This document shows, piece after piece, positions 52,184 to 61,072 of a stretch of 64,000 bases of DNA (its first letter is position 1; every line of letters begins with the position of its first letter). The notes below the pieces were generated by a model. It saw only the letters and a list, made by a program, of their open reading frames with translations, searched no databases and was not told the origin of the DNA. The position numbers and the translations under genes were made by a program. This DNA comes from Rothia dentocariosa ATCC 17931 (GTDB lineage: Bacteria; Actinomycetota; Actinomycetes; Actinomycetales; Micrococcaceae). The stretch covers positions 806,001-870,000 of the forward strand of contig NC_014643.1 in assembly GCF_000164695.2 (NCBI RefSeq), given 5' to 3'.

Positions 52184-52245
52184 AAATAGGCTCTTGGTGT
52201 GAATAAAGCGGTGAAAATCCGTTTATTCACACCAAGAGCCTTTTT
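52184..52245. terminator. GGCTCTTTAT-family inverted repeat, site 6
   Basis: AAATAGGCTCTTGGTGTGAATAAAGCG ... CGTTTATTCACACCAAGAGCCTTTTT, 14 bases after the acyl-CoA dehydrogenase stop. Outer GGCTCTT/AAGAGCC is conserved; the middle differs between sites but stays self-complementary. Confidence 0.85.
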
Positions 52246-52322
52246 ACAATGCGCGTGCAGGAGCCAACAGGTGTAGAATTACTGGGAATTTTGTCCTCAC
52301 TTTCACCTGGAGATCGCATCCC

Positions 52323-53657
52323 ATGAGCACACAGAAATCCGGTTTTGGCTGGCGTCTGCACGGCGACGGCAGAAGCATTAAACCCGGCTCGGTCGTGGCG
52401 CCGAGCGAACGCCTCGCCTGGCCTATTACGATCGGCATCGGCGCCCAGCATGTGGTGGCGATGTTCGGCGCAACTTTCCTGGTGCCGCTGCTGACCGGGT
52501 TCCCGCCCGCAACCACACTGTTCTTCTCGGGCCTGGGCACAGTTTTGTTCCTGCTCATCACACGCGGGCGTGTGCCTTCTTATCTGGGCTCTTCCTTTGC
52601 GTTTATCGCACCTCTGGCGGCGGCGACAAACCAGCACGGTCCGGCGGGTGCGCTCGGCGGCATCGTCATGGCGGGTCTGTCGCTCTTCCTGGTGGGCGTT
52701 ATTGTGCAGTTTGCGGGCACCGGCTGGCTGACGAAACTCATGCCGCCCGTGGTAACCGGCGCGATCGTGGCACTTATCGGCTTTAACTTGGCACCGAGTG
52801 CGAAAGCGAACTTCATGAAGGCGCCCATCACCGCGCTCGTAACCCTTATCTCGATTATCCTGATTTCGGTGCTGTTCAAGGGTATTATTGGCCGCCTCTC
52901 GATTCTGTTGGGCGTGATCATCGGGTATGTGACTGCGGTTGTGCGCGGCGAGGTAGACTTCTCGAACATCGAAAAGACCGTGCAGCAGCAGGGCATTATC
53001 GGTCTGCCGCATTTTCAGAACCCCGAGTTCCACTGGGAGCTTGCCGGGCTGTTTATCCCCGTAATTCTGGTGCTGGTTGCCGAGAACATTGGGCACGTGA
53101 AGTCGGTGGCGCTCATGACGGGCGAGAACCTGGATGAGTACTCGGGTCGCGCGCTCATGGCAGACGGTTTAGCGACCACAGTCGCCGGTTTTGGCGGCGG
53201 TTCCGGTACGACCACCTACGCCGAGAATATCGGTGTTATGGCGGCAACCAAGGTGTATTCGACGGCGGCATACTGGGTGGCCGCGATTTTCGCGATCGCT
53301 CTCTCGCTTTTCCCGGCGTTCGGCGCGGCGATTGCGACCGTCCCGGCGGGTGTTCTTGGAGGTGCCGCAACCGTGCTGTACGGCATGATCGGGATGCTCG
53401 GCGTGCGCATTTGGAGCGAGAACCGCGTGGATTTCTCAAACCAGATTAACCTGACGACCGCCGCTGTGGCGCTGATTGTGGGCATCGCGGATTACACCTG
53501 GGAGTTCTCGGGCTTGTCGTTCGCGGGTATTGCACTCGGCACGGCGGCGACCTTGATTGTGTTCCACCTGATGACGTTCATCGCCAAACGTACGAAAGCG
53601 GCGGGCGACCCGCTGGAACCCTTCACTGACAGGGACCACGACGAGCTGGGGCACTAG
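52323..53657 (+). CDS. NCS2 family uracil/xanthine permease
   Basis: A 444-residue transporter with 14 helices. Motifs include QHVVAMFGATFLVPLLTG in helix 1, SYLGSSFAFIAPLAAA in helix 3, LVAENIGHVKSV in helix 8 with the conserved glutamate, and GGSGTTTYAENIGVMAATKVYS (residues about 288-309) of the UraA type. GGAG lies 11 bases before the ATG. The length and the SSF and TTYAENIG motifs favour a uracil substrate. Confidence 0.92.
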   Translation: MSTQKSGFGWRLHGDGRSIKPGSVVAPSERLAWPITIGIGAQHVVAMFGATFLVPLLTGFPPATTLFFSGLGTVLFLLITRGRVPSYLGSSFAFIAPLAAATNQHGPAGALGGIVMAGLSLFLVGVIVQFAGTGWLTKLMPPVVTGAIVALIGFNLAPSAKANFMKAPITALVTLISIILISVLFKGIIGRLSILLGVIIGYVTAVVRGEVDFSNIEKTVQQQGIIGLPHFQNPEFHWELAGLFIPVILVLVAENIGHVKSVALMTGENLDEYSGRALMADGLATTVAGFGGGSGTTTYAENIGVMAATKVYSTAAYWVAAIFAIALSLFPAFGAAIATVPAGVLGGAATVLYGMIGMLGVRIWSENRVDFSNQINLTTAAVALIVGIADYTWEFSGLSFAGIALGTAATLIVFHLMTFIAKRTKAAGDPLEPFTDRDHDELGH

Positions 53658-53686
53658 ACCGGCAAAAGTTTCCTTCCGAGGACGCC

Positions 53687-53733
53687 AAAATGCCTTGGTG
53701 CACATAACACGCTATGTGCGCCAAGGCATTTTT
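53687..53733. terminator. Terminator between NCS2 permease and RES genes
   Basis: AAAATGCCTTGGTGCACATA ... TATGTGCGCCAAGGCATTTTT; A-run and T-run ends between convergent genes, so bidirectional. Confidence 0.88.
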
Positions 53734-53770
53734 AGATGTCATATGAGTATGAAGATACAGCCCGTACTCA

Positions 53771-54421
53771 TTACTCGAATTCGAACTCTTCCTCTTCAAC
53801 ACTCACGATCTCAGGGAAGAAGGGTATAGCGCGCGCTACGCTGAGTGCTGTCTCTTCGCCGCCAATGCTGCCAAACTCCCGGTTTTCGCCGCTAGTTCCA
53901 AAAAGGTATAGAGCACTTCCACTGCTGAACCTCGAACGTGCAATAATCCCCTCTAACCCTGCTTCCCGAACCGCTTCTGCCCACTGTTGAGTAACAGAAT
54001 AGCCCTCAGCGTGAAACAACGCAGAAGAAATATCCCCGGGCGCAAAGCCACCAAATGCTTGACGAAAATCAGCAACCTTAAATACGCGTGGGAGCTGAAC
54101 ACGAGCCACATAAACGCCGTCGAACCTGTTCATGGGAAGCGCTATAAGACCAATAAGTCGAGGACCTAAGCGTTCTCGAAGTGCAGCCTCAGGAGTACTT
54201 GCAAGATTAAGCGTCCCGTTGGGCATATTAAGATCGAATCTGCCCCGTTTGGGAGAAAAATATCGACAATCTCGTTTAGTATCGCCTACATATTTTTGAT
54301 ACGACCGGTACCATGTGCCAGGTTCTTCACCCCCGTACCCTACTGAAATTGCAGGAATCCCAGAGAGATCTAAGGGGCGGTTCGGTGGGAGTAGGGTTGA
54401 TTCATGACGTTCTGTTGGCAT
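53771..54421 (-). CDS. RES-domain toxin
   Basis: A 216-residue protein of the RES (ParT/MbcT) toxin family, NAD+-degrading or ADP-ribosylating. Likely active-site residues are the arginine in TWYRSY, the tyrosine around CRYFSP and the serine in SRFSSGSALYLFG. The order gene (antitoxin then toxin) and the TGATG overlap with the upstream gene fit a RES-Xre pair. The family match is by pattern only; the C-terminus is an acidic tail EEEEFEFE. Confidence 0.68.
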   Translation of the reverse strand: MPTERHESTLLPPNRPLDLSGIPAISVGYGGEEPGTWYRSYQKYVGDTKRDCRYFSPKRGRFDLNMPNGTLNLASTPEAALRERLGPRLIGLIALPMNRFDGVYVARVQLPRVFKVADFRQAFGGFAPGDISSALFHAEGYSVTQQWAEAVREAGLEGIIARSRFSSGSALYLFGTSGENREFGSIGGEETALSVARAIPFFPEIVSVEEEEFEFE

Positions 54422-54963
54422 CAGTAGTTTGCCCTCCGGTCAGCAGCATCCTGAACTGCACATGCCAGCACAAATTTGAAGTTCTCTTCGGAATCCTTCA
54501 TGTACTCAGCTGCGGGGCGGCCATCAAAGAAATTCGACGGCATAGCGAGCCAAAAAGCAACTTCCCACTCAGTCAGTTTTCCGTCTAATAGGGTTTTAAT
54601 AACCTGCCGAACCTGCGGATCCACTGCCCCGTCTTTGAACTGAAAAACCGGATATCCGTTACGTCCCGCCTTGTTTTTGAGGCGCAGAATATTGTTCTTG
54701 CGCACCCTATCGTTGAGGGCCTGCAGACTGATGCCGCCAAGGTATTCGCGGGTGCTGCGGCTATCCTTCACCTTGCCAATATACTTCCCAGATCCCCGCG
54801 CGCCCTTGCGCACCTCAACCGTATGCGAGAGCGCGTTCGAGAGCTCCTGCATAGACTCGGCAGTGGGAGTGATTTCACCCCGATCGATCTGTTCACGGAT
54901 GCGCCGCTCAGTATCGTGTAGAACACCTGTGATGAACTCTTCGGTCGCTAAACTCTTAGGCAT
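54421..54963 (-). CDS. Antitoxin of RES-Xre type
   Basis: A 180-residue protein. The C-terminal 60 residues ([38 protein letters not shown]) match the MbcA/ParS/Xre toxin-binding domain. The central part ([37 protein letters not shown]) has a DNA-binding pattern. GGAAGGAG precedes the ATG. It should bind and silence the RES toxin encoded next and repress the operon. Confidence 0.75.
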   Translation of the reverse strand: MPKSLATEEFITGVLHDTERRIREQIDRGEITPTAESMQELSNALSHTVEVRKGARGSGKYIGKVKDSRSTREYLGGISLQALNDRVRKNNILRLKNKAGRNGYPVFQFKDGAVDPQVRQVIKTLLDGKLTEWEVAFWLAMPSNFFDGRPAAEYMKDSEENFKFVLACAVQDAADRRANY

Positions 54964-55067
54964 GATGCACTCCTTCCCTTGTACACACCACCCTATCAGC
55001 TTTATATGGCTTTATAAAGCTGATAGGTGCAAGAATTCTTGCACTCGGCAATGTTAGAGTGGGAAAG

Positions 55068-55262
55068 ATGAAGACGAAATCGAACTACCTCATGGTCTTT
55101 CTGATTATCACCTTCGGTGTGGACGTGCTAGATCGGCACATGAAAATCGAATATATAACGGTTCCAATAATCCTCATCATCATGCTGATCGTTTTTGTTC
55201 AAATTATTTACTATTCCTTCTTTAAAAGGAATGATGCGGAAGATAATCAGCAGAACCGCTAA
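55068..55262 (+). CDS. Small membrane protein
   Basis: A 64-residue frame beginning MKTKSNYLMVFLIITFGVDVL, with two hydrophobic segments (residues 8-22 and 31-50) and a polar tail EDNQQNR. GTG three codons upstream is an alternative start; the ribosome site is weak. It is divergent from the antitoxin gene. Real coding status is uncertain. Confidence 0.4.
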   Translation: MKTKSNYLMVFLIITFGVDVLDRHMKIEYITVPIILIIMLIVFVQIIYYSFFKRNDAEDNQQNR

Positions 55263-55339
55263 TGCGACGAGTCAGTCTTGACTCTAGATAAATACGCAAC
55301 AGCACTATAAATTCAGTTAATCAGCTGCTTCACCCATAG

Positions 55340-55654
55340 TTACCAGCCCATTTCACTTTTGGGGATGCGCACCGATTTGGGGAGTTTTTCGCTGGCGCGC
55401 AGGCGGCCGACATCCGTGAGGTACGGGTCGGTGGCGGTGACGACCGCATCCAGCATGCCGAGCACCCGCAGCACACGAAAAAGTACGTCGGTACGCACCG
55501 ATTCGCCCTGCTCAATGCGCCGCAGGGTCACGGTCGTAATGTCTGCACGTTCCGCAACCATCTGGGCGGTCAGACCCATCAGTTTGCGTTGGATGCGCAG
55601 CTGCTCACCTATCGTCCGCGCGGCTCGGCGCACTTTGGTGGGAATATACACCAT
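55340..55654 (-). CDS. XRE-family transcriptional regulator
   Basis: A 104-residue regulator with an HTH at residues 15-70 (IGEQLRIQRKLMGLTAQMVAERADITTVTLRRIEQGESV). Resembles HipB-type antitoxins, but no HipA or other partner is encoded alongside. Two matching 18-base palindromes lie directly upstream of its start, so it probably represses itself. ATG at 55654 is followed by a basic N-terminus. Confidence 0.85.
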   Translation of the reverse strand: MVYIPTKVRRAARTIGEQLRIQRKLMGLTAQMVAERADITTVTLRRIEQGESVRTDVLFRVLRVLGMLDAVVTATDPYLTDVGRLRASEKLPKSVRIPKSEMGW

Positions 55655-55672
55655 AATCTTTATACCCTCATA

Positions 55673-55721
55673 TAGAAAGAACTATTTCTAGTATAAGCGA
55701 TAATAGAAAGAATTACTTCTA
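55673..55721. promoter_or_regulatory. Paired operator palindromes of the XRE gene
   Basis: Site A TAGAAA-GAACTA-TTTCTA (55673-55690) and site B TAGAAA-GAATTA-CTTCTA (55704-55721), 31 bases centre to centre (about three DNA turns), 19 bases and further upstream of the ATG. Sequence and placement fit cooperative binding by the XRE protein. Confidence 0.75.
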
Positions 55722-55781
55722 TATAGACGACCGTTTTATGCCCAGTACGTACTTTCGACGGCTCCCTCATCCAAAAAATAC

Positions 55782-55813
55782 GCCTCTCATCCAAAAATTT
55801 TTAGATGAGAGGC
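55782..55813 (-). terminator. Terminator of the pfkB-PEBP-HAD operon
   Basis: GCCTCTCATC / GATGAGAGGC with a 12-base loop, in an A/T-run context; 55 bases beyond the HAD stop on the minus strand. Confidence 0.75.
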
Positions 55814-55867
55814 AAAAATTTAGATGAAGATTTGGGTGAGGCTGCACGGTACGCAGCCGCGCGGAGT

Positions 55868-56701
55868 CTACATCGCTCGGTACTGTGCCTCGCCGCGACC
55901 CTGAAGCATCGCCTCGATCACCTGCGCCACGCCGTCTTCCCCAAAGGGCGGGCAGGTGCGCCCTACCTTCTTAATCAGCGCAGGCTCGCCGGATGCCATC
56001 GCATACCCACGACCCGCCCAGCACAGCATCTCAGCATCGTTCGGCATATCGCCGAAGGCCATCACCTCGTGCGCCTCAATACCGTGTCTTGCGGCAAATT
56101 GGGCGAGAGTGCGCCCCTTATTCACGGTCTTCGAACCCATCTCGATCAGCGGCTCGCCCACAACCCCGCGCGTGACCGACACCAGCTCACCCACGGTCTG
56201 CGCCACACGCACATGCAGAATATCGGGGTCCATACCGGGCACCCGAACCAGGTATTTAATGATCGGAGTATCACCAAGCGCCACGAATGCCTCCGCCATA
56301 GAGGATTCAACCACGCGAGCGCCCTCAAGCACGTCTCCCCCGTCGTGCGGCCCCTGAATGTAGACGGTATCCACGGTTTCGAGGGTGTAGGTGACCTCGG
56401 GGAATATCGGCTCAAGCCGAGTGTGGGCACGCTCGATCACGGCGGGTTCGGCACCGTTAACCGTCTCTACTTCGTTGGCGCCCAGATGATACACCACGGC
56501 GCCGTTCGAGCAAATGGCGTAAGAGTCAAAATCGGTTTGTTCCCGCAGCGGGGTAAGCCAACGGCTCGGGCGCCCGGTTACGAACACGATGTCGATGCCC
56601 GCCGCACGCGCCGCCTCTAGGGCGTGCAGAGTGCGAGGGCGAAAACGAAAATCAGGCCCGATGAGCGTGCCGTCCAGATCGCTGGCGATGAGCTTAATCA
56701 T
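55868..56701 (-). CDS. HAD superfamily hydrolase, Cof-type
   Basis: A 277-residue phosphatase with motif I ASDLDGTLIGPD at residues 6-17, motif II IVFVTGRPSRW, the lysine in GSKTVNKGRTLAQFAARHG and motif IV MAFGDMPNDAEML. It differs from the 44112 HAD in sequence. It is last in a three-gene minus-strand operon (pfkB, PEBP, HAD) with a 14-base gap. Substrate unknown; sugar phosphates are likely for this class. Confidence 0.9.
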   Translation of the reverse strand: MIKLIASDLDGTLIGPDFRFRPRTLHALEAARAAGIDIVFVTGRPSRWLTPLREQTDFDSYAICSNGAVVYHLGANEVETVNGAEPAVIERAHTRLEPIFPEVTYTLETVDTVYIQGPHDGGDVLEGARVVESSMAEAFVALGDTPIIKYLVRVPGMDPDILHVRVAQTVGELVSVTRGVVGEPLIEMGSKTVNKGRTLAQFAARHGIEAHEVMAFGDMPNDAEMLCWAGRGYAMASGEPALIKKVGRTCPPFGEDGVAQVIEAMLQGRGEAQYRAM

Positions 56702-56715
56702 GCGAGAATAAGCGC

Positions 56716-57294
56716 CTACTCCGCCGGTTCTGCGTAGGTGACGGTCAAAAAAGTGCGCGCGATGCCGTGGAAGAAGAGGTTGAAGTTCACGACGGCAGGT
56801 GAGGTATTCTCGTCTACCTCAAGTTCGGGTACGTCCACGGCAGTCACGCAGAATATGTAACGGTGCGGCCCATGCCCCGCTGGGGGTACAGCACCCACGA
56901 ATCCGGGGGTTCCGGCGTCGTTGCGATGCGCTATCGCCCCGGCGGGAAGCGCCGCGCCGCCCTGGCCGCCGACGATAGCGCCCGCGTTGGTCTCAAGCGC
57001 GGTAACCGATGCGGGGATGTTTGATACGGTCCAGTGCCAGAAGCCGCTGGGGGTGGGCGCATCCGGGTCGTAGCAGGTGACAACGAAGGATTTGGTCTCT
57101 TCGGGGAATCCCGACCAGCTCAGCTGCGGAGACTGATCCTGCCCGCCGGGCACGCCGAAGAGCGCCGAGAGCATGGCGGTGGGCGCGGTGGCACCGTTTT
57201 CAATGTCGGTGGAGGTCAGGTTGAAGAGCGGCAGGTCGGGCAGCCCGGCGTAGGGTTCACGCGGCAGGGGTGCGGTGCCGAGGTTGTTAGTCAC
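56716..57294 (-). CDS. YbhB/YbcL-type PEBP family protein
   Basis: A 192-residue phosphatidylethanolamine-binding protein. The ligand pocket motifs are PQLSWSGFPEETKSFVVTCYDPDAPTPSGFWHWTVSNIP (residues 53-91), RNDAGTPGFVGAVPPAGHGPHRYIF and a C-terminal helix. GTG start with GAGGAGG 6 bases upstream. Middle gene of the pfkB operon. Function of bacterial members is unclear. Confidence 0.93.
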   Translation of the reverse strand: MTNNLGTAPLPREPYAGLPDLPLFNLTSTDIENGATAPTAMLSALFGVPGGQDQSPQLSWSGFPEETKSFVVTCYDPDAPTPSGFWHWTVSNIPASVTALETNAGAIVGGQGGAALPAGAIAHRNDAGTPGFVGAVPPAGHGPHRYIFCVTAVDVPELEVDENTSPAVVNFNLFFHGIARTFLTVTYAEPAE

Positions 57295-57326
57295 GGTAGT
57301 CCTCCTCGTTTGGTCGGGTGGCTGAC

Positions 57327-58262
57327 TTAGCCGTTGAGCACGGCGTTAAGTTCTTCGCGGGTGGGCGGGTTCGCTCCGGAACGCGAGACGGTAATTCCCG
57401 CCGCCGTTGCGGAGAATCGTAGCAGATTTTGAATATCTTCGCGGGTGAGTGCGGCAAGTTTGCTGCGTGCTTGGGCACCGCTGATACCTCTGTCGAGGAG
57501 TGCGGCGATCAGCGCCGCCATGAGCGAATCGCCCGCGCCTACGGTATCTGCAACCTCTACGCGATAGGCTGGTTCTTCAATTCCATTGGTGTAGGCACGG
57601 GTGTAGGCGATCGGCCCGCCTTCACCGCGGGTTATCACCATCAGCTCTACGCCGAGGTCGAGCCAGGCATGCGCGGTTTCTGCAAGGGAACGGTCAGGAT
57701 ATAGCCACGTCAGATCTTCGTCGCTTGCTTTCACCACCGAGGCGAGCGCAGCAAATTTTTCTGCCCAGCTCTGGGCGAGGGCACGGTCGCTAATAATGGT
57801 GGGGCGGCAGTTTGGGTCGTAGCTGATAAGTGCGCTTTCACGTGCCGCCGTGAGTGCTTGAGCGACCACGTGGGCGCCCGGTTCGAGCATCGCCCCGATA
57901 GAGCCGGTGTGCAGCGCTTCGCAGCTGGGGGCTAAGGCCAGAATGTCGTCGGCGTAGCTGTCGAGGCTCCAGTCGATATCGAATTCGTAGCGTGCCGCGC
58001 CGTCTTCCCCGATATACGCCTGCGCGGTTGAGGTTCGTGCGGCGCGCGGTTCGAAGGGTACCTGCACTTTGGATGCGCTCAGGTGCGCGGCGATGCTGGC
58101 GCCGTGTTCGTCGGTTCCGTAGTGGCCGATAAACCGGGTCTTGTGCCCTAGCCGCGCGGCGCCGACGGCGACGTTGAGGGGAGATCCGCCGGGGTAGGCG
58201 TGCATGGGGGCGTCGTTGCTGTGGACGACATCTACGAGTGCTTCACCGATGACAGTTAACAT
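57327..58262 (-). CDS. PfkB family carbohydrate kinase (fructokinase-like)
   Basis: A 311-residue ribokinase-type kinase. Motif 1 is GGSPLNVAVGAARLG at residues 25-39; motif 2, with catalytic aspartate, is VADTVGAGDSLMAALIAALLDRG near residue 245. Length and sequence suggest fructokinase or related sugar kinase. First gene of the operon with PEBP and HAD proteins; no transporter is adjacent. Divergent from gapB. Confidence 0.9.
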   Translation of the reverse strand: MLTVIGEALVDVVHSNDAPMHAYPGGSPLNVAVGAARLGHKTRFIGHYGTDEHGASIAAHLSASKVQVPFEPRAARTSTAQAYIGEDGAARYEFDIDWSLDSYADDILALAPSCEALHTGSIGAMLEPGAHVVAQALTAARESALISYDPNCRPTIISDRALAQSWAEKFAALASVVKASDEDLTWLYPDRSLAETAHAWLDLGVELMVITRGEGGPIAYTRAYTNGIEEPAYRVEVADTVGAGDSLMAALIAALLDRGISGAQARSKLAALTREDIQNLLRFSATAAGITVSRSGANPPTREELNAVLNG

Positions 58263-58552
58263 GTCTCAATTCTACTCAAGGTTGCCGCGCGACGGGTGTG
58301 TTTCTGTGTGTTATTCCCGTTGTTTTCGCTTCTTGTGTGAGGGGTTGTGTGGGCTTTATTGGCTTCGGGCGTAGCGCATCGTGCAAAGCGTGCTAGATTT
58401 CACAGATTCGGCGGCGTGAGGGAATAAAACCGTTCGCCACAGCGGTTAGACTTAAAGCAGAGTCGGTTGCGTGCGACCCGATGAATTGGGCATGCGCATC
58501 GGCGCGAACAACAAATTCCGACGAAGACGTCCATTGAGGAAGAAGGTCAAGA
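58263..58552. promoter_or_regulatory. Divergent promoter region of pfkB and gapB
   Basis: A 290-base gap. GGTTAGACTTAAAG near 58443-58456 contains a TAGACT -10-like element about 100 bases before the gapB start. No further motif is evident. Confidence 0.3.
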
Positions 58553-59995
58553 GTGACGACTCCCGAAAACACTCACGAGCAGTGGATTGCCCGCGAAACC
58601 CAGGCCGAAGAGATGATTCCCCTCATCGGTAAGCTAAACCGCGAGAACGGTGTAGTTCTTAATATTCACGGTCGCAGCCTGGTCAATAAGTCCGTTATTC
58701 AGCTGTTGCGCCTGCATGATGGTGCCGCGAAGGTTGATGGAACCCCGCTGAACCCCGAGCATACGCTAGAGCTGGTTCAGGCACTTTTTGACCTTAACCT
58801 TGGTCCCTGCTCGATCAACATTGCGGCTCTGCATCGCCAGCATGTTGATGCGGGTTCCCCCGACTTCTCCATGTGGCTGCCCGAGCAGGTTGGTGCATCG
58901 GTTGGCAAGAAGGGCGAGACCGTCAAGCAGCAGGATGTGGTGCTCTACGGTTTCGGGCGCATTGGTCGTCTGTTGGCGCGTATTCTGCTGGAGCGTTCCT
59001 CATCGCTGGGTGCAAACCTGCGCCTGCGTGCGGTGGTGGTGCGTAAGAACACCGAGAACGATCTTGAGAAGCGGGCTTCTTTGTTGGCACGCGATTCGGT
59101 GCACGGTCCGTTCAAGGGCACTATTAAGGTAGATGCTGAGAACGACACCATTATTGCTAACGGTCTGCCGGTGCGTTTCATCTACTCGTCAGATCCGACC
59201 ACTGTGGATTACACCGAGTACGGTATTGAGGATGCGCTTCTGGTCGATAACACCGGTCGCTGGCGCGATGTTCCGGGGCTGACCCAGCACCTTGAGCGCC
59301 CCGGTATTTCCCGCGTTCTGCTGACCGCTCCCGGTAAGGGCGATATGAAAAATATTGTCTTCGGCGTGAACGATAGCATCATTACCGACGACGATAAGAT
59401 TCTTTCGGCGGCATCCTGCACGACCAACGCGATTACCCCCGCGCTGAAGGTTCTTGATGATGTGTACGGTGTGGAACGCGGTCACGTGGAGACCGTGCAC
59501 GCTTTCACGAATGATCAGAACCTGATCGATAACTTCCACAAGGGTGATCGTCGCGGCCGTTCGGCAGTGCTGAACATGGTGATTACCGAAACCGGCGCGG
59601 CGCGTGCCGTTTCTAAGGCACTCCCCCAGTTGGAGGGCAAGCTGACCGGTAACGCTATTCGCGTTCCCACCCCGGATGTTTCGATGGCTATTCTGAACGT
59701 GAAGCTGGCTAAGCCCGCCGGTTCTAAGGATGAACTGAACGAGGTCTTCCGTCAGGTTGCCCTCAACGGTGAACTTCGCCGTCAGATTGGTTACTCCGAT
59801 TCGCATGAGGCCGTCTCCACCGACTTTGTGGGTTCGCGCAACGCGGGTGTGGTGGATGCGCTTGCCACCGTCGTCAGCGACGACTCGGCAATCCTGTACG
59901 TCTGGTACGACAACGAGTTCGGTTACTCCTGCCAGGTGGTGCGCGTGTTGGAACGTATGGCTGGCGAAGAGGCACCTTCATACCCCACAAAATAA
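58553..59995 (+). CDS. Glyceraldehyde-3-phosphate dehydrogenase, long GapB type
   Basis: A 480-residue GAPDH with a roughly 125-residue N-terminal extension before the NAD-binding YGFGRIGRLLARILL. The catalytic motif is SAASCTTNAITPALK with the nucleophilic cysteine; ETVHAFTNDQNLIDN and WYDNEFGYSCQVVRVLERM follow. This matches the longer actinobacterial GapB form described in Corynebacterium, used in gluconeogenesis with NADP there, not the usual 335-residue GapA. GTG start. Divergent from pfkB, convergent with a CMD gene. Confidence 0.93.
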   Translation: MTTPENTHEQWIARETQAEEMIPLIGKLNRENGVVLNIHGRSLVNKSVIQLLRLHDGAAKVDGTPLNPEHTLELVQALFDLNLGPCSINIAALHRQHVDAGSPDFSMWLPEQVGASVGKKGETVKQQDVVLYGFGRIGRLLARILLERSSSLGANLRLRAVVVRKNTENDLEKRASLLARDSVHGPFKGTIKVDAENDTIIANGLPVRFIYSSDPTTVDYTEYGIEDALLVDNTGRWRDVPGLTQHLERPGISRVLLTAPGKGDMKNIVFGVNDSIITDDDKILSAASCTTNAITPALKVLDDVYGVERGHVETVHAFTNDQNLIDNFHKGDRRGRSAVLNMVITETGAARAVSKALPQLEGKLTGNAIRVPTPDVSMAILNVKLAKPAGSKDELNEVFRQVALNGELRRQIGYSDSHEAVSTDFVGSRNAGVVDALATVVSDDSAILYVWYDNEFGYSCQVVRVLERMAGEEAPSYPTK

Positions 59996-60041
59996 AGTTT
60001 GAGTAGTATATATAGCCGAACAGCTATATAACTTGATAAGA

Positions 60042-60092
60042 ATATACGGGTGGTTCCCTGACATATTTTCAGGGAATCACCCGTATATTTTT
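60042..60092. terminator. Bidirectional terminator between gapB and CMD genes
   Basis: ATATACGGGTGGTTCCCTGA ... TCAGGGAATCACCCGTATAT followed by TTTTTATG; stem with one mismatch between convergent genes. Confidence 0.88.
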
Positions 60093-60157
60093 ATGTACTG
60101 CCCTGCAAACAGAGCCGCCTTTAAAATCTTGGTTTCACCACTTCGTGCGCATCGTAA

Positions 60158-60946
60158 TTATGCCTTATTCTCTGCTAATACTTTCCGCAAACTGGCGATA
60201 GCATTTAGGGCGGCGGGGAATCCTGCATAGACCGCTATCTGAATCATCAGCTCCACAAGTTCCTCTTGAGTGCCGCCTACGTTCAAGAAGCCGTTGATAT
60301 GAACATGCAGCTGAGGCACGCACGTTCCTAAAGCGCTGCACGCAGATACAGAGACCAGTTCACGCTCCCATAGGCTCAGCCCGGGCCGAGAATAAACATC
60401 GCCAAATGAGTACTCGACAATGTAGCGGCCTAAATCCGGCGCAATATCCTGAAGCGATTCAACCACAGCTTCCCCGCCAGCCCCATCTACACGCTCAAGA
60501 TACGAAGAGCCTACCTCGAAACGCTTGGCGGGCTCGGTACTATGCGTATCTAAGTTCACGTCAATACCGCGTTCGGTGAAAACCTTACGGGCAACAGAGA
60601 CAGCATTTAATGCAGCAGGGAAACCAGCGTATATGGTCACATGGATAAAAGTCTCGATAATCTGCTCAGGAGAACAGCCCACATTGAGGGCACCATTAAT
60701 GTGGAATTCCAGCTGCGGAGCTGCATTCCCAAGTGCGGCCAAAGCAGATATGGTAATGAGCTGGCGAGACTGATCGGATAAACCTTCCCGATCAAAAACA
60801 TCCGCATACCCAAACTCCACGACGAACCGTTCTAAATCAGGCGAAAAAGAAGCTAAGCTATCAAGAATAGATCCGTGAGGGTTCTGCTCTACCCGAGCAA
60901 GTACCTCTTTCCCACGCAGATAACGTTCATTGTTCTCAGCAGCCAT
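60158..60946 (-). CDS. Tandem carboxymuconolactone decarboxylase-domain protein
   Basis: A 262-residue protein with two copies of the CMD fold: QLITISALAALGNAAPQLEFHINGALNVGCS (first) and ELVSVSACSALGTCVPQLHVHINGFLNVGGT (second), each followed by YAGFPAALNA. No CxxC of AhpD-type peroxidases is present, so a decarboxylase or other role is likely. The start at 60946 follows GGAAGG; a further 17 codons are open upstream. Followed in the same direction, upstream, by a quinone reductase gene with a 126-base gap. Confidence 0.9.
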   Translation of the reverse strand: MAAENNERYLRGKEVLARVEQNPHGSILDSLASFSPDLERFVVEFGYADVFDREGLSDQSRQLITISALAALGNAAPQLEFHINGALNVGCSPEQIIETFIHVTIYAGFPAALNAVSVARKVFTERGIDVNLDTHSTEPAKRFEVGSSYLERVDGAGGEAVVESLQDIAPDLGRYIVEYSFGDVYSRPGLSLWERELVSVSACSALGTCVPQLHVHINGFLNVGGTQEELVELMIQIAVYAGFPAALNAIASLRKVLAENKA

Positions 60947-61072
60947 AATCTTAACTACCTTCCTGGTGATGACATGATGCGATGGAGAAATCTGCATCCG
61001 ATTCTATGCGGTCAGCTTTCACGTGAGGCCGTCTCCTCAGGCATGCTTATGAGGGTATGCAGGTTTAAGCCC

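Noticed and set aside
52227..53096. 289-codon minus-strand frame opposite the NCS2 permease
   Set aside because: Antisense shadow; begins in an inverted-repeat terminator and has no family pattern.
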